Assembly (NCBI GenBank): GCA_016190985.1
Contig: JACPPI010000005.1
Span: 1-64,000 of the forward strand
Reading direction: 5' to 3'
Origin: Opitutia bacterium
GTDB taxonomy: Bacteria > Verrucomicrobiota > Verrucomicrobiia > Opitutales > Opitutaceae
Length of the DNA stretch: 64,000 nt
Shown: piece after piece, positions 18,430 to 27,472 of the stretch
How the letters are laid out: every line of letters begins with the position of its first letter
How positions within the stretch are numbered: the first letter of the stretch is position 1
Position numbers and translations under genes: made by a program
Notes under the pieces: model-generated
Told to the model about the DNA's origin: nothing
The model's input: the letters and a program-made list of their open reading frames with translations, nothing else
Databases searched by the model: none

Positions 18430-19434
18430 ATGAAAAAACCCTCCAGCCTGATCGATGTGGCCCGCCGGGCGAAGGTGAACATCTCGACGGTGTCGCGCAC
18501 CATCAACCAGACGGGCAAGATCGGCGCGGAGACGCAGGCGCGGGTGATGAAGGCCATGCGCGAACTGGGTTACAAACCCAACCGGGTCGCCCGCCGGCTG
18601 CGCGCGCGGGATGCGAGCACCCACCTGCTGGGGCTGATCATCCCCAACATCCAGAACATCTTTTTTGCCGACCTGGCCCGGGGGGTGGAGGACGTCGCCT
18701 ACAAGAACAACTACGCGGTGCTGCTCTGCAACTACGACGAGGACGAGGCCAAGGAGCGGTTCTACCTCGATGTGCTGCAGTCGGAGTCGGTCGACGGCAT
18801 CATCCTGCCCCCGATCCACGAGACCGACCCGGCGGTGCTGCAGGTGGTGCGCAACGGCACGCCGGTGGTTTGCGTGGACCGCAGCCTGTCGAGCGGCAAC
18901 CTCGACAAGGTTGAGGTCGACAACCACACGGGGGCGCTGAAGGCCGTCGAGCACATCATCGCCAAGGGGCACCGGCGCATCGGCCTCATCGGCGGCCCGG
19001 CGGACTCCTCGACCGGGCGCGAGCGCCTGCGCGGCTACAAGGACGCCCACGCCAAGGCCGGGCTTCCGCTCAAGCCGGAGCTGATGCGCTTCGGCGACTA
19101 CAAGCAGGACAGCGGCGAGACCATCGCGCAGGAGTTGCTGACCCTGCCGGACCCGCCCACAGCGCTGTTTGTGTGCAACGGGCTGATGACGGCCGGGGCG
19201 CTGGAGACCATCGCGGCCCTCGGGCTGAAGATTCCCAAGCAGATCGCGCTCGTGGGTTTTGACGAGCTGCTGCTGGCGGACGTGTTCAACCCGCCGCTGA
19301 CCCTGGTGCGCCAGCCAGCCTATGAGGTGGGCAAAAGCGCGGCGGAGCTGCTGCTGAAGCGCATCGAGGATCCGGCCCGGCCGGCCACCAGCCTCAAGCT
19401 GCTGCCCGAGCTGATCATCCGGAAATCCTGCTGA
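18430..19434 (+). CDS. LacI-family transcriptional regulator
   Basis: The 334-residue product opens with a LacI helix-turn-helix and hinge (LIDVARRAKVNISTVSRTIN, then LGYKPNRVARRLR) followed by a periplasmic-binding-protein-like effector domain (LGLIIPNIQNIFFADLARGV, GHRRIGLIGG, PTALFVCNGLMTAGALE, IALVGFDE, LTLVRQP). Such proteins usually repress sugar genes until a sugar or sugar phosphate binds. A perfect operator 106 bases upstream suggests autoregulation, and identical sites precede the kinase, GH127 and TonB genes. The ATG at 18430 was chosen because the helix-turn-helix begins six residues later. Confidence 0.93.
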   Translation: MKKPSSLIDVARRAKVNISTVSRTINQTGKIGAETQARVMKAMRELGYKPNRVARRLRARDASTHLLGLIIPNIQNIFFADLARGVEDVAYKNNYAVLLCNYDEDEAKERFYLDVLQSESVDGIILPPIHETDPAVLQVVRNGTPVVCVDRSLSSGNLDKVEVDNHTGALKAVEHIIAKGHRRIGLIGGPADSSTGRERLRGYKDAHAKAGLPLKPELMRFGDYKQDSGETIAQELLTLPDPPTALFVCNGLMTAGALETIAALGLKIPKQIALVGFDELLLADVFNPPLTLVRQPAYEVGKSAAELLLKRIEDPARPATSLKLLPELIIRKSC

Positions 19435-19478
19435 CCGCCCCGCCCGGGGCGGAATTGTGCGCTTGACGCAAGGCTGGG

Positions 19479-19490
19479 GCAAACGTTTGC
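19479..19490. promoter_or_regulatory. LacI-family operator upstream of the PfkB kinase
   Basis: A perfect GCAAACGTTTGC, 44 bases after the lacI stop and 75 bases before the kinase ATG at 19566. A TTGACG that could serve as a -35 element lies just upstream (19463-19468), so a bound repressor would cover the core promoter. Confidence 0.8.
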
Positions 19491-19565
19491 ATTGATTTGA
19501 CCGTCAGTCCGCTTCTGCGGGGCAACCTCCGCCCCGATGCCGGCCGCCTCCTTTCTTCGTATTCC

Positions 19566-20531
19566 ATGCCCATCTCCCCGCCAGTCGTCGTCGTCGGCAG
19601 CATCATGCAGGATCTGACGTTTGCGTGCGGGGAGTTTCCGGCGCGCGGCCAGACCGTGATGGCGCGGCTCGCGGTCGGCCAGGGCGGCAAGGGGTCCAAC
19701 CAGGCCATCGCCTGCGGGCGCACCGGGGTGGGCACGGTGTTCGTCGGCGCCATGGGCCGCGGCGCCTATGCGGCCGAGGTGGCCGCGTTCTACCGTCGCG
19801 AGAAAATCGGCTGCCGGCTCGCGCTGAAGCCCGACCAACCCACAGGCACCGCCGTGATCCTGCTCAACGGGGAAGGACAAAACATCATCGTGATCGAGCC
19901 GGGCGCCAACGCCAGTCTGGCCCCGCGCGACGTGCCCCGGGCGCTGCTGGCGGGCGCGAAAGTGGTGCTCACCCAGTTGGAATCCAACCAGGCGGCCACG
20001 GCGCATGCGCTCCGCCTCGCGCGCCGGGCCGGCGCGATGACGGTGCTGAACCCAGCGCCGATGCGGCGTGACTTTGAGCTGCGTTTGCTGCGGCACGTGG
20101 ACATCCTGATTCCCAACGAAAGTGAATTCGTCGCCCTGGTGCGAAAGTTGCCGGGCATCCGCCGGACGAAATTTGACGAGCGGGCGCTGCACGCCATGTC
20201 ACGCGACGCGCTCCACGCGTTGTGCCGGCTCATCAAGGTGCCCACCGTGATCGTGACGCTCGGCAGCCGGGGTTGCTTCCTTTCGATGCCGGACGGACAT
20301 GAGTCGATCCCGGCCTACCGCGGCCTGAAGGTTGTCGACACCACCGGGGCCGGTGACGCTTTCTGCGGTGGATTCGCGGCGGGCCTGGTCCGGCACAAGG
20401 GCCGGATCGTCGAGGCGGCCCGGTTGGGGACGGCGGTCGCGGCGCTGTCCATCACCAAGCCCGGCGCGGCCCCCGCCATGCCGACAGAAAGGGAATTGAA
20501 CCGGTTTCTGCGGAAGAACGAGGCGGCCTGA
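19566..20531 (+). CDS. PfkB-family carbohydrate kinase (ribokinase-like)
   Basis: A 321-residue kinase with the N-terminal PfkB features VVVVGSIMQDLTF and GQGGKGSNQAIACGR, the ribose-kinase-like GTAVILLNGEGQNIIVIEPGAN (residues approximate) and the C-terminal anion-hole motif DTTGAGDAFCGGFAAGL. It phosphorylates a sugar with ATP; ribokinase is the closest style, but the LacI/GH127 neighbourhood makes arabinose or a related pentose also possible. The ATG at 19566 is preferred over the longer frame from 19497, which begins only seven bases after the operator. Confidence 0.88.
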   Translation: MPISPPVVVVGSIMQDLTFACGEFPARGQTVMARLAVGQGGKGSNQAIACGRTGVGTVFVGAMGRGAYAAEVAAFYRREKIGCRLALKPDQPTGTAVILLNGEGQNIIVIEPGANASLAPRDVPRALLAGAKVVLTQLESNQAATAHALRLARRAGAMTVLNPAPMRRDFELRLLRHVDILIPNESEFVALVRKLPGIRRTKFDERALHAMSRDALHALCRLIKVPTVIVTLGSRGCFLSMPDGHESIPAYRGLKVVDTTGAGDAFCGGFAAGLVRHKGRIVEAARLGTAVAALSITKPGAAPAMPTERELNRFLRKNEAA

Positions 20532-20557
20532 AAGTCACCGGTCCGGCTTGGATCGGA

Positions 20558-20636
20558 TGTAGGAGCCTGCTTGCAGGCGATGCACCACCAGTGCGGCAGG
20601 CGCGCATTCCGAATCGCCTGCAAGCAGGCTCCTACA
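20558..20636. repeat. REPIN-like inverted repeat between kinase and GH127 genes
   Basis: Two perfect 24-base arms, 20558-20581 and 20613-20636, in opposite orientation around a 31-base spacer. Each arm contains its own small palindrome (CCTGCTTGCAGG) and begins TGTAGGAGCC. Two inverted REP units with a short spacer is the REPIN layout mobilised by RAYT transposases in other bacteria; no RAYT gene is in this window. It lies between two convergent genes and may also act as a bidirectional terminator. Confidence 0.8.
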
Positions 20637-20702
20637 AAAGGCGATGCGGTTGGCCGACATGATGGGTTTGATCAAATGCCCAGAAGCGTGCTCCGGGGAT
20701 CT

Positions 20703-22550
20703 TTACTCGGGAGCCACCTGCAGCCAGGTCAGGCGCCAGGTGCCGTCGGCGCGGCCACCGGCCTCGTAGTAGGGCAGAAAGGTCAGCGGCGGGCGGTAGC
20801 CGAGGTTGAGGCGCACGGCGGGTGCCTCGCCGCCGGCGGGTGTGTCGAACAGCTCCAGCGCCGCGGCGGGGTCGGCCGGCAGGCGAATCGTCTCCTCCGC
20901 CTTGAAATCGTCGACGAGGCCGGTCGAATAGACGAGCGGGCCGCGCGTGATTGCGGCGTATTCGAAGTGCAGCACTTCCTGCGCGACAGGCGAGCCGTCG
21001 GGTGCGCGCGACTCCTGCACGTTGCGGTTGATCTGGCGATGCAGCCTGGGGGGCATCGGCAATTGCAGCGTGATGGCGTCGCCCGCCTGCCAGGTGCGTT
21101 CCAGCACGGCGTAGGCGCCGGGGGTGCCGGGGCTCTCCGCGCCATCGTTGACCTGCACCGTGGCGTGTTCCGCCCAACCGGGAATGCGGACTGAAATGCC
21201 AAACTGGGCGGCGCGCTCGGGCCGGACGGTGATGCGGATCGCGCCGTCGAACGGGTAGCGTGTGTCCTGTTCGAGCCGGACTGTTCCCGCCTGCGGCGTG
21301 GTCACGGTGCATTGGCCCGGGCCGTAGAGGTTGACGGCGATGCCGCCCGACGCCGTCAGGCCGTAGGCTGCTCCGGGCAGTTCCTCGAGGGCCCAGGGGC
21401 CGCTCGATTTGCAACAGCGCCAGTAGGTCGTGAAGACGCGGCGGCCGTTGGGGAAGGAATAGTAGCACCAGTTGTCGCCGGCGGGCGCCTGCGCGCCGAG
21501 CAGGTCGTTGTAGGCGGATTTTTCGATCTCGTCGGCAAACTTCGCCTCGCCGGTGAGGGCCAGCAGTTCGCGGTTGAGCTGGATCCAGGAGAAGGTGGAG
21601 CAGGTCTCGACATAGCCGTAGGGGCTGAAGAAGCCCGGCGGGTTGAACACCTCGCGGGAGCGATGGGCGACACCACCCCACGGGCCGCCGCCGAGCGTCA
21701 GGTGGTGCTGCCGGATGCTTTCCCAGACCTTGAGCACGGCATTCAGATAGGAGGGCTCGCCGGTCGCCCGATGCAGTTTGACCAGCCCGACCATGTTCCA
21801 GGAAAGCTGGTAGGCCTTGCCGGTCCCGATGCAGGCCGCATCGGCGCCGGCCAGCGCCTGCGGCAGCAGTTCCAGGGCGGGGGCGTCGCTGGCCTGCTTC
21901 AGGATCAGCCCGGCGAGTTCCAGGTATTTCGGCTCCCGTGTGACAAGATAGAGTTCGACCGCCGGATCCAGCAGGATGGTGGCGGAGAGCCCGTGGTGGT
22001 TGCCGAGGGTGGTGATGTCGATTTTGCCGGCGGAGAGAGTCTGCCAGCAGAGGTTGCCAATCTTCCGGGCGGCGGCGATGCACGCGGGGCGGGCGAGCAC
22101 GCGGCCAGTTTCCAGCAGGCCGAGGATGAGGTAGCTGTGCACCCAGACATCCCAGGTGCGCTGGCCCGGAGCGCCGTCCCAGGCGCGCGACCCGGCCACC
22201 TGCCGGCACATGAAGCGCCGGGCGGGCGCATAGGTGCCGAGATAGCCGTCCCGGTCCTGCACGCTGATCAGATAGTCGGCGACCCGGCGGAGACTGGCGG
22301 TCAGCGCGGCGTCCTGCGTGCGCTCCACGGCCTTGGCGGCCGCACAGAGCCATTTGCCGGCATGCTCGCCATACCAGTCGCCTTCGTGGTTGTGCCGGGT
22401 GTGGTCCGGGCAAAAGAGGGTGATCGGCGGGCTGGTCTCATCACGGATAAACTGGCCGAGGTGCGCGGATAGGCTCGCCGCCAGCGCCCGGCCCAGCGGG
22501 CCGTCCAGCCGAATGCCGGCGGGGGAGGGGAAGGTCATCGGGCGGTTCAT
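20703..22550 (-). CDS. GH127-type beta-L-arabinofuranosidase (DUF1680 family)
   Basis: A 615-residue protein of the DUF1680/GH127 family. The sequence has the expected zinc-cysteine centre: Glu315 and Cys317 in YVETCSTFSW and the pair Cys379-Cys380 in YWRCCKSSG, which line up with the catalytic Glu and Cys residues known for the Bifidobacterium enzyme HypBA1. LNRELLALTGEAKFADEIEK and GDNWCYYSFPNGRRVFTTYW lie between. It should release L-arabinofuranose from arabinan, arabinoxylan or glycoprotein side chains. No signal peptide is visible at the start chosen (22550), so it probably acts on imported oligosaccharides. A LacI operator lies 68 bases upstream. Confidence 0.88.
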   Translation of the reverse strand: MNRPMTFPSPAGIRLDGPLGRALAASLSAHLGQFIRDETSPPITLFCPDHTRHNHEGDWYGEHAGKWLCAAAKAVERTQDAALTASLRRVADYLISVQDRDGYLGTYAPARRFMCRQVAGSRAWDGAPGQRTWDVWVHSYLILGLLETGRVLARPACIAAARKIGNLCWQTLSAGKIDITTLGNHHGLSATILLDPAVELYLVTREPKYLELAGLILKQASDAPALELLPQALAGADAACIGTGKAYQLSWNMVGLVKLHRATGEPSYLNAVLKVWESIRQHHLTLGGGPWGGVAHRSREVFNPPGFFSPYGYVETCSTFSWIQLNRELLALTGEAKFADEIEKSAYNDLLGAQAPAGDNWCYYSFPNGRRVFTTYWRCCKSSGPWALEELPGAAYGLTASGGIAVNLYGPGQCTVTTPQAGTVRLEQDTRYPFDGAIRITVRPERAAQFGISVRIPGWAEHATVQVNDGAESPGTPGAYAVLERTWQAGDAITLQLPMPPRLHRQINRNVQESRAPDGSPVAQEVLHFEYAAITRGPLVYSTGLVDDFKAEETIRLPADPAAALELFDTPAGGEAPAVRLNLGYRPPLTFLPYYEAGGRADGTWRLTWLQVAPE

Positions 22551-22617
22551 GGAGCGGGCTGAGACTGGGCTGACAAAAAAGTTGACACGAGGGTTAAAAA
22601 TAAAAATGGTCGTTCGT

Positions 22618-22629
22618 GCAAACGTTTGC
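22618..22629. promoter_or_regulatory. LacI-family operator, GH127 side of the divergent promoter
   Basis: A perfect GCAAACGTTTGC, 68 bases upstream of the GH127 start. The start-to-start distance to the second copy at 22718 is exactly 100 bases, which would allow one tetramer or two dimers to hold both divergent promoters. Confidence 0.82.
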
Positions 22630-22717
22630 TTAAACCCCGGCGTTTTGCGCCCGTCAGCCCGCCCCGGCCTCGCTCTCTTCCAGTCCTCCTTCCGCTTTTG
22701 AGTAACCCAAACCCAGC

Positions 22718-22729
22718 GCAAACGTTTGC
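22718..22729. promoter_or_regulatory. LacI-family operator, TonB-receptor side of the divergent promoter
   Basis: A perfect GCAAACGTTTGC ending 12 bases before the TonB-receptor ATG. A repressor here would lie over the transcript leader or the ribosome-entry region, a typical roadblock position. Confidence 0.82.
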
Positions 22730-22741
22730 TCACCCTGCCCC

Positions 22742-24916
22742 ATGAAAACCCACCCCACCCGAATCCCATCCGTTGCGACCCTGGTCGCGGCGTTGCTGTT
22801 CACGGCCCTGGCCTCCCCCGGCCGGGCCCAGACCACCACCCCGGCCCCGGACACCTCCAAGGAGAAGGACGAAGTGACCGAGCTGCAAAAGATGACCGTG
22901 ACCACCGGCTACCGGTCGCCCAAGGCGATCGACCAGATTCCCGGCGCGATCAAGCTGATCACCACGCAGGAGATCAGCAACGCCCAGCTGCTGACGGAAG
23001 ACGCGACGGCGGTGCTCGCCCGAACCGTTCCCGGCTATGCGCCCTCCACGCAGCAATTGCAGAACACCGGCGAGACCCTGCGTGGCCGTGTCGCCCTCCG
23101 CCTTTTCGACGGCATCTCCCAGACCACGCCGCTGCGCGAAGCTAGCCGCAACGCCACGTTCACGGACCTTGATATCGTGGCGCAGATCGAGGTGATCAAC
23201 GGTCCCTCGGCCTCGGAAGGCATCGGCGCCGCCGGCGGCATCATCAACTATATATCCAAGAGCCCGACCAAGGAGGGCAGCGAGGCCATCTTGCGCACCA
23301 AGGTCTGGGGCCAGGGCCGTGACGACAGTTCGGGGTATCGGGTTGGGCTCAACTACATGCACAAGGACGGCCCGAATGACCTGATCTTCGCCGCCTCCTA
23401 CAAGAACGAGGGCATCTCCTATGACGCCCACGGCCGGCGGGTCGGATTCGGCGCCAGCGGTTCCAGCACTGATTCCGAATCAAGGAATCTGTTCATCAAG
23501 GCTGGTCACACTTTCGGCGACAACAGCGCCCAGCGCGTGACGCTGACGGTCAGCCGGTTCCGGATCGAAGGCCTCGGCCACTATATTCCCGACGGGGCGG
23601 GCAATCGCGCGCTCGGCATCACCGATTCGATCGTCCGTGGCCAGCCCCCCGGCGGTAAGTCCGTGTTCAACGATTTCAACCAATATGCCCTGGCCTACAA
23701 CCACAGCGCGTTTCTCGGCGGGAAGCTGAACGTCATGGGCTACAAGTCCGGCCAGGCCATGCGCTTCGTGGCCGAGCGCTCGGGCGTGGACAAATGGGAT
23801 CCGCGCTATGGCCCCATCGAGTCCTTCTTCGAGCAATCGGAGGTCAATTCCCAGAAGAAAGGCATCCGGAGCAACTGGGTTGGCAGCGACCTCTTCAAGG
23901 TCGTGGGCTTGGAAGCAAACATCGGCTACGACCTCATGAAGGAGACCGCGCAACAGCGGCTGGCCATCACCGACCGGCTCTGGGTGCCGCCGATGAACTA
24001 CACCAGCAACGCGCCTTTTGTCCAGATGTCCTACAATCATGGGCCGGTGACCGTCAGCGCCGGCGTGCGCCGTGAGGGCGGCGAGCTGCAGGTGGACGAC
24101 TACACCACCGTGTATTTCGCCAACAACTCCTTCGTCAAGGGCGGCACGCTGAAATACAGCGACACGCTGCCCAACGTCGGCGTCATCGTGCGGCTGCCGC
24201 AGAACTGGTCCGTCTTCGGTTCCTACAGCAAGGGCTTCACCCTGCCCAACGTCGGCATCCCGCTCCGCAACGTGAACACCCCCAACCAGGAGGTGAACGG
24301 CATCGTCGACTTGCAGGCGGTGATCGTTGACAACAAGGAGGGCGGTGTGAGCTGGCGCGGAAAGCAGTTCAGCTTCAGCACCTCCTATTATCGCTCCTAT
24401 TCCGACCTCGGCTCGACCCTCTCGGTCGATCCGGTCACGCGGGATTTCATCCTCCAGCGCCGCCCGGTCAAACTCAGCGGCTATGAGTTCACCGGGGAAT
24501 ACCGGCTGAACTCCGACTGGAAATTCACCGCGCTTTATTCCCACGCCAAGGGCTTCACCCGGACCACGCAGACCGGGCCGTTGATCCGCCAGCAGGGCAT
24601 GGGCAATGTGAGTCCGCCCAAGCTCAATCTCTCCGCCACCTGGCGGTTCATGCCCAAGGCGAGCATGACCCTTGATGTGGAGAAACTTTTTTCCCGCGAC
24701 ATCAACGTCGGTGCCCCCGGCGAGGAACACACCGGCAGCCTCCTGCTCGCCCACCTCACCGCCAGCTACTCCACGAAATGGGGCGACTTCTCGATCGGCT
24801 TCGAGAATGTGACGGACAAATACTACATCGTGCCCTGGGCCCAGATCGACCAGTTCCAGAACTACTTCGCCGGCCGTGGCCGCGTGATCTCGTTGTCGCA
24901 CACGAAAAAATTCTGA
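22742..24916 (+). CDS. TonB-dependent outer-membrane receptor
   Basis: A 724-residue product with a signal peptide (to about residue 29, ASPGRAQ), a TonB-box-like DEVTELQKMTV, a plug domain (SPKAIDQIPGAIKLITTQEI, DIVAQIEVINGPSASEGIGA, AGGIINYISKSP) and a 22-strand-type barrel ending GRGRVISLSHTKKF with a C-terminal aromatic residue. It should import a bulky substrate across the outer membrane. There is no SusD partner, as is usual outside Bacteroidetes. It is divergent from GH127 under a LacI operator, so an arabinose-containing oligosaccharide is a reasonable guess. A strong terminator follows. Confidence 0.93.
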   Translation: MKTHPTRIPSVATLVAALLFTALASPGRAQTTTPAPDTSKEKDEVTELQKMTVTTGYRSPKAIDQIPGAIKLITTQEISNAQLLTEDATAVLARTVPGYAPSTQQLQNTGETLRGRVALRLFDGISQTTPLREASRNATFTDLDIVAQIEVINGPSASEGIGAAGGIINYISKSPTKEGSEAILRTKVWGQGRDDSSGYRVGLNYMHKDGPNDLIFAASYKNEGISYDAHGRRVGFGASGSSTDSESRNLFIKAGHTFGDNSAQRVTLTVSRFRIEGLGHYIPDGAGNRALGITDSIVRGQPPGGKSVFNDFNQYALAYNHSAFLGGKLNVMGYKSGQAMRFVAERSGVDKWDPRYGPIESFFEQSEVNSQKKGIRSNWVGSDLFKVVGLEANIGYDLMKETAQQRLAITDRLWVPPMNYTSNAPFVQMSYNHGPVTVSAGVRREGGELQVDDYTTVYFANNSFVKGGTLKYSDTLPNVGVIVRLPQNWSVFGSYSKGFTLPNVGIPLRNVNTPNQEVNGIVDLQAVIVDNKEGGVSWRGKQFSFSTSYYRSYSDLGSTLSVDPVTRDFILQRRPVKLSGYEFTGEYRLNSDWKFTALYSHAKGFTRTTQTGPLIRQQGMGNVSPPKLNLSATWRFMPKASMTLDVEKLFSRDINVGAPGEEHTGSLLLAHLTASYSTKWGDFSIGFENVTDKYYIVPWAQIDQFQNYFAGRGRVISLSHTKKF

Positions 24917-24927
24917 GCGTGCTTTCC

Positions 24928-24968
24928 AGCTCCAGCTGTTCGCCCGCCGGACAGCTGGAGCTTTTTTT
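24928..24968 (+). terminator. Strong terminator after the TonB receptor
   Basis: AGCTCCAGCTGT and ACAGCTGGAGCT form a perfect 12-base-pair stem around an 11-base loop, followed by seven T. The downstream symporter gene must therefore have its own promoter or depend on read-through. Confidence 0.9.
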
Positions 24969-25054
24969 GGCCACCACCCGTGCCGCCGGGCGGCCGGGAT
25001 GCTTCCGGCTCTCGACCTTCGGCCTCCGCCCGTGCCATGCTGTTCTCCATCCCC

Positions 25055-27472
25055 ATGAAAATCCCGCGACCGGACCGGCTCCTGGTTTTCTGGCTGTTGC
25101 TCGGCGTGCTGGCCCCGCTGCGGGCCGGTAACCTGGTGGCAGTGCGCGACGGTGTGTTGGTCGCGCCGCCCGCGGCCGCATCCAGCACCGGCCTGGCGGC
25201 CACGGATACGCCTCTGGTCGTGCGTGCCGGCGCGGTCTGGCGCTATGCTGCATCGGAGGGGCGATGGAATGACGTCAGTCCCCGGCTGGAAGGCTCGGTG
25301 GTCCGCGGGGTGTTGGCTTCCGGTTCCCGGTCGTGGCTGTTGCTCGGCCCGGTTTCGGGCCTGACCTTCGAACGGATGGTTCCCTTTGCAGTGGGTTCCG
25401 GGCCGCACGAAGACCAGCCGCCGCCGTTTCCCGTGCCGCTCCGGGTTGCGCACGGCGCCGTGCAGGGTGGCGTGCTGTATCTTGCCGGAGTTGATGCCGG
25501 CGGCGGCGCGCATTGGTGGTCCCTCAACCTCGGGGCGCCCCGGCCGCAGTGGGCGATTCTGCCAACTTGGACCGCGCGGTCGCGGGGAGTCGGCACGGTG
25601 GTGGCGCAGGATGCGACCCTGCTTCTCACGGCCTCTGCGACCAACGGGGAAGGGGATGAACTTTGGCGCTGGACCGCGGCCGAAGGATGGCTGCTGAAGC
25701 GCACCCTTCCCGGCGCGGTCGTCCCCGGCGCGGCACGGCCCCTCGGCCAGGCGCATGTCCTCTATTTGCTGCGCCTGCCACCGGACGCGGCGGGCACACC
25801 GCGCATCCAGCTTTGGACCTACCACACCACGACGGCCTCGGTCGCCGCGCAGGGAGCGGAGCGAGCGGGGGACGCGCGGCTCGGCGCCGGCTGGCGGAAC
25901 GGCCTCGTGTGGCTGGATGCCGCCGGGGCCGTGCGCACGGCGGAAATCCAGGGCAACAGGCAGCTGCTGCGTCCGCTCGATTGGGCGATGATCATCCTGT
26001 ATTTCGCGATGATCGCGGGGATCGGCGCCTACTGTTATCGCAACGAGAACAAGAAATCCACCGCCGAGTTTTTTGTGGGCAGCCGCGCGATCCCCTTCTG
26101 GGCCGCGGGCATCAGCCTCTATGCGTCGAACTCCAGCTCGATCGGCTACATCGCCACCACCGCCAAGGCCTACGCGACCGACTGGACGTATCTGATGGGC
26201 AACATCACCAATGTTTTCGCGCTGTTCTTTGTCGCCATCTGGATCGTGCCGTTGCTGCGCCGCCTCTCGCTCACCTCGGTCTTCGATTATCTGGACCAGC
26301 GCTTTCACCATTCCGTGCGGCTGGCGGGCAGCGGCATGTGCATCCTGATGCACCTCGGCGGGCGCATGAGCATCATCCTCTTCCTGCCGGCGCTCGCCAT
26401 CTCGACCGTCACCGGCCTCGCCGTCGAGTGGAGCATCCTGATGATGGGCGTCGTCACCATCGCCTACACGGCCCTCGGCGGCATGAAGGCGGTCATCTGG
26501 ACCGATGTCGCGCAGGTGGTCGTGAAGTTCGGCGGGCTGTTCTTCGCCATCGCCTACATCGTCTGGGCGCTCAAGGGCGGCGCGCGCGAGTTCGTGGCCA
26601 CGGCGGTGGCCGACGACAAGTTCCGCCTGATCGACTGGAGCTTCGACCTCACCAAGGCCACGGTGTGGGGCTTCATCTTTCTCCAGCTCATGGAGACCAT
26701 CCTGACGTTCCCCAAGGACCAGGTGCTCATGCAGCGGGTCTTCGCCACCAAGTCAGAGAAGGAAGCCAGCCGCTCGATCTGGCTGTTCGCCGCGATCGTC
26801 CTGCCCGGCAGCCTGATCCTCTACCTCATCGGCACCGGGCTCTACGTCTTCTACCACAGTTTCCCCGAGCGGATGAACCCGCTGCTGCGCACCGACGCCA
26901 CCCTGCCGCTCTTCATCGCCGCCGAGCTGCCGGCGGGAGTGACCGGCCTGGTGCTGGCGGGGCTCTTCGCCGCGGCAATGGGCACGCTCTCCAGCATCCT
27001 CAACAGCGTGGCCACGCTCGTCTCGGTGGATTTTTATGAGAGCCTGGCGAAGAAACCGAGCCAGGCCACCAGCATCCGGCTCGCCGAGTGGGTGACCGTG
27101 ATCGCGGGCGTGATCGGCATCGGCCTCGCGCTGCTGCTCTCGCGCTTCAGCATCAGCTCGTTCCTGGACATCGCGATCGAGTTCGCCGGCCTGTTTGGCG
27201 GCGCGTTCGGCGGCGCCTACACGCTCGGGATGTTCACGCGCCGCTCCAACTGGCAGGGCGTGCTGATCGGCATGGGCTTCAGCTTCATCGCGACCTTCGT
27301 GGTGTGGTGGCACCACCTGGTCCACCCGTTTCTTTATCTCGGCATCTCGATCCTCTTCTCGATCGTGGTCGGGTATGCGGCCAGTCTCTTTTTCCCGGCG
27401 CCGACGGAGGTGTCGCTGCGGGGACTGACCGTCTTCACGCCCAAGGGGCAGACGGAAGCGAAGCCCGCCTGA
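25055..27472 (+). CDS. Kelch-like domain fused to sodium:solute symporter
   Basis: An 805-residue product. A signal-type N-terminus (MKIPRPDRLLVFWLLLGVLA) is followed to about residue 300 by a beta-propeller-like region with kelch-style blades (VVRAGAVWRYAASEGRWNDV, LYLAGVDAGG, ELWRWTAAEG). From about residue 305 there are 12-14 membrane segments of the SSS family (AEFFVGSRAIPFWAAGISLY, ALGGMKAVIWTDVAQVVVKF, VLAGLFAAAMGTLSSILNS). The propeller would be periplasmic and could bind or pre-process the sugar. Similar fusions occur in sialic-acid and uronate loci of Bacteroidetes and Verrucomicrobiota. An alternative start is 25037. The stop abuts the stop of the convergent esterase gene. Confidence 0.85.
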   Translation: MKIPRPDRLLVFWLLLGVLAPLRAGNLVAVRDGVLVAPPAAASSTGLAATDTPLVVRAGAVWRYAASEGRWNDVSPRLEGSVVRGVLASGSRSWLLLGPVSGLTFERMVPFAVGSGPHEDQPPPFPVPLRVAHGAVQGGVLYLAGVDAGGGAHWWSLNLGAPRPQWAILPTWTARSRGVGTVVAQDATLLLTASATNGEGDELWRWTAAEGWLLKRTLPGAVVPGAARPLGQAHVLYLLRLPPDAAGTPRIQLWTYHTTTASVAAQGAERAGDARLGAGWRNGLVWLDAAGAVRTAEIQGNRQLLRPLDWAMIILYFAMIAGIGAYCYRNENKKSTAEFFVGSRAIPFWAAGISLYASNSSSIGYIATTAKAYATDWTYLMGNITNVFALFFVAIWIVPLLRRLSLTSVFDYLDQRFHHSVRLAGSGMCILMHLGGRMSIILFLPALAISTVTGLAVEWSILMMGVVTIAYTALGGMKAVIWTDVAQVVVKFGGLFFAIAYIVWALKGGAREFVATAVADDKFRLIDWSFDLTKATVWGFIFLQLMETILTFPKDQVLMQRVFATKSEKEASRSIWLFAAIVLPGSLILYLIGTGLYVFYHSFPERMNPLLRTDATLPLFIAAELPAGVTGLVLAGLFAAAMGTLSSILNSVATLVSVDFYESLAKKPSQATSIRLAEWVTVIAGVIGIGLALLLSRFSISSFLDIAIEFAGLFGGAFGGAYTLGMFTRRSNWQGVLIGMGFSFIATFVVWWHHLVHPFLYLGISILFSIVVGYAASLFFPAPTEVSLRGLTVFTPKGQTEAKPA

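Noticed and set aside
20558-20636. The inverted repeats of the window considered as a CRISPR array or insertion sequence
   Set aside because: There are only two arms per element, in inverted and not direct orientation, with no regularly spaced spacers, no cas genes and no transposase gene.
23480-26353. A 957-codon minus-strand open frame opposite the TonB receptor and the symporter
   Set aside because: It crosses a strong terminator and two well-supported genes on the other strand and has no recognisable domain.
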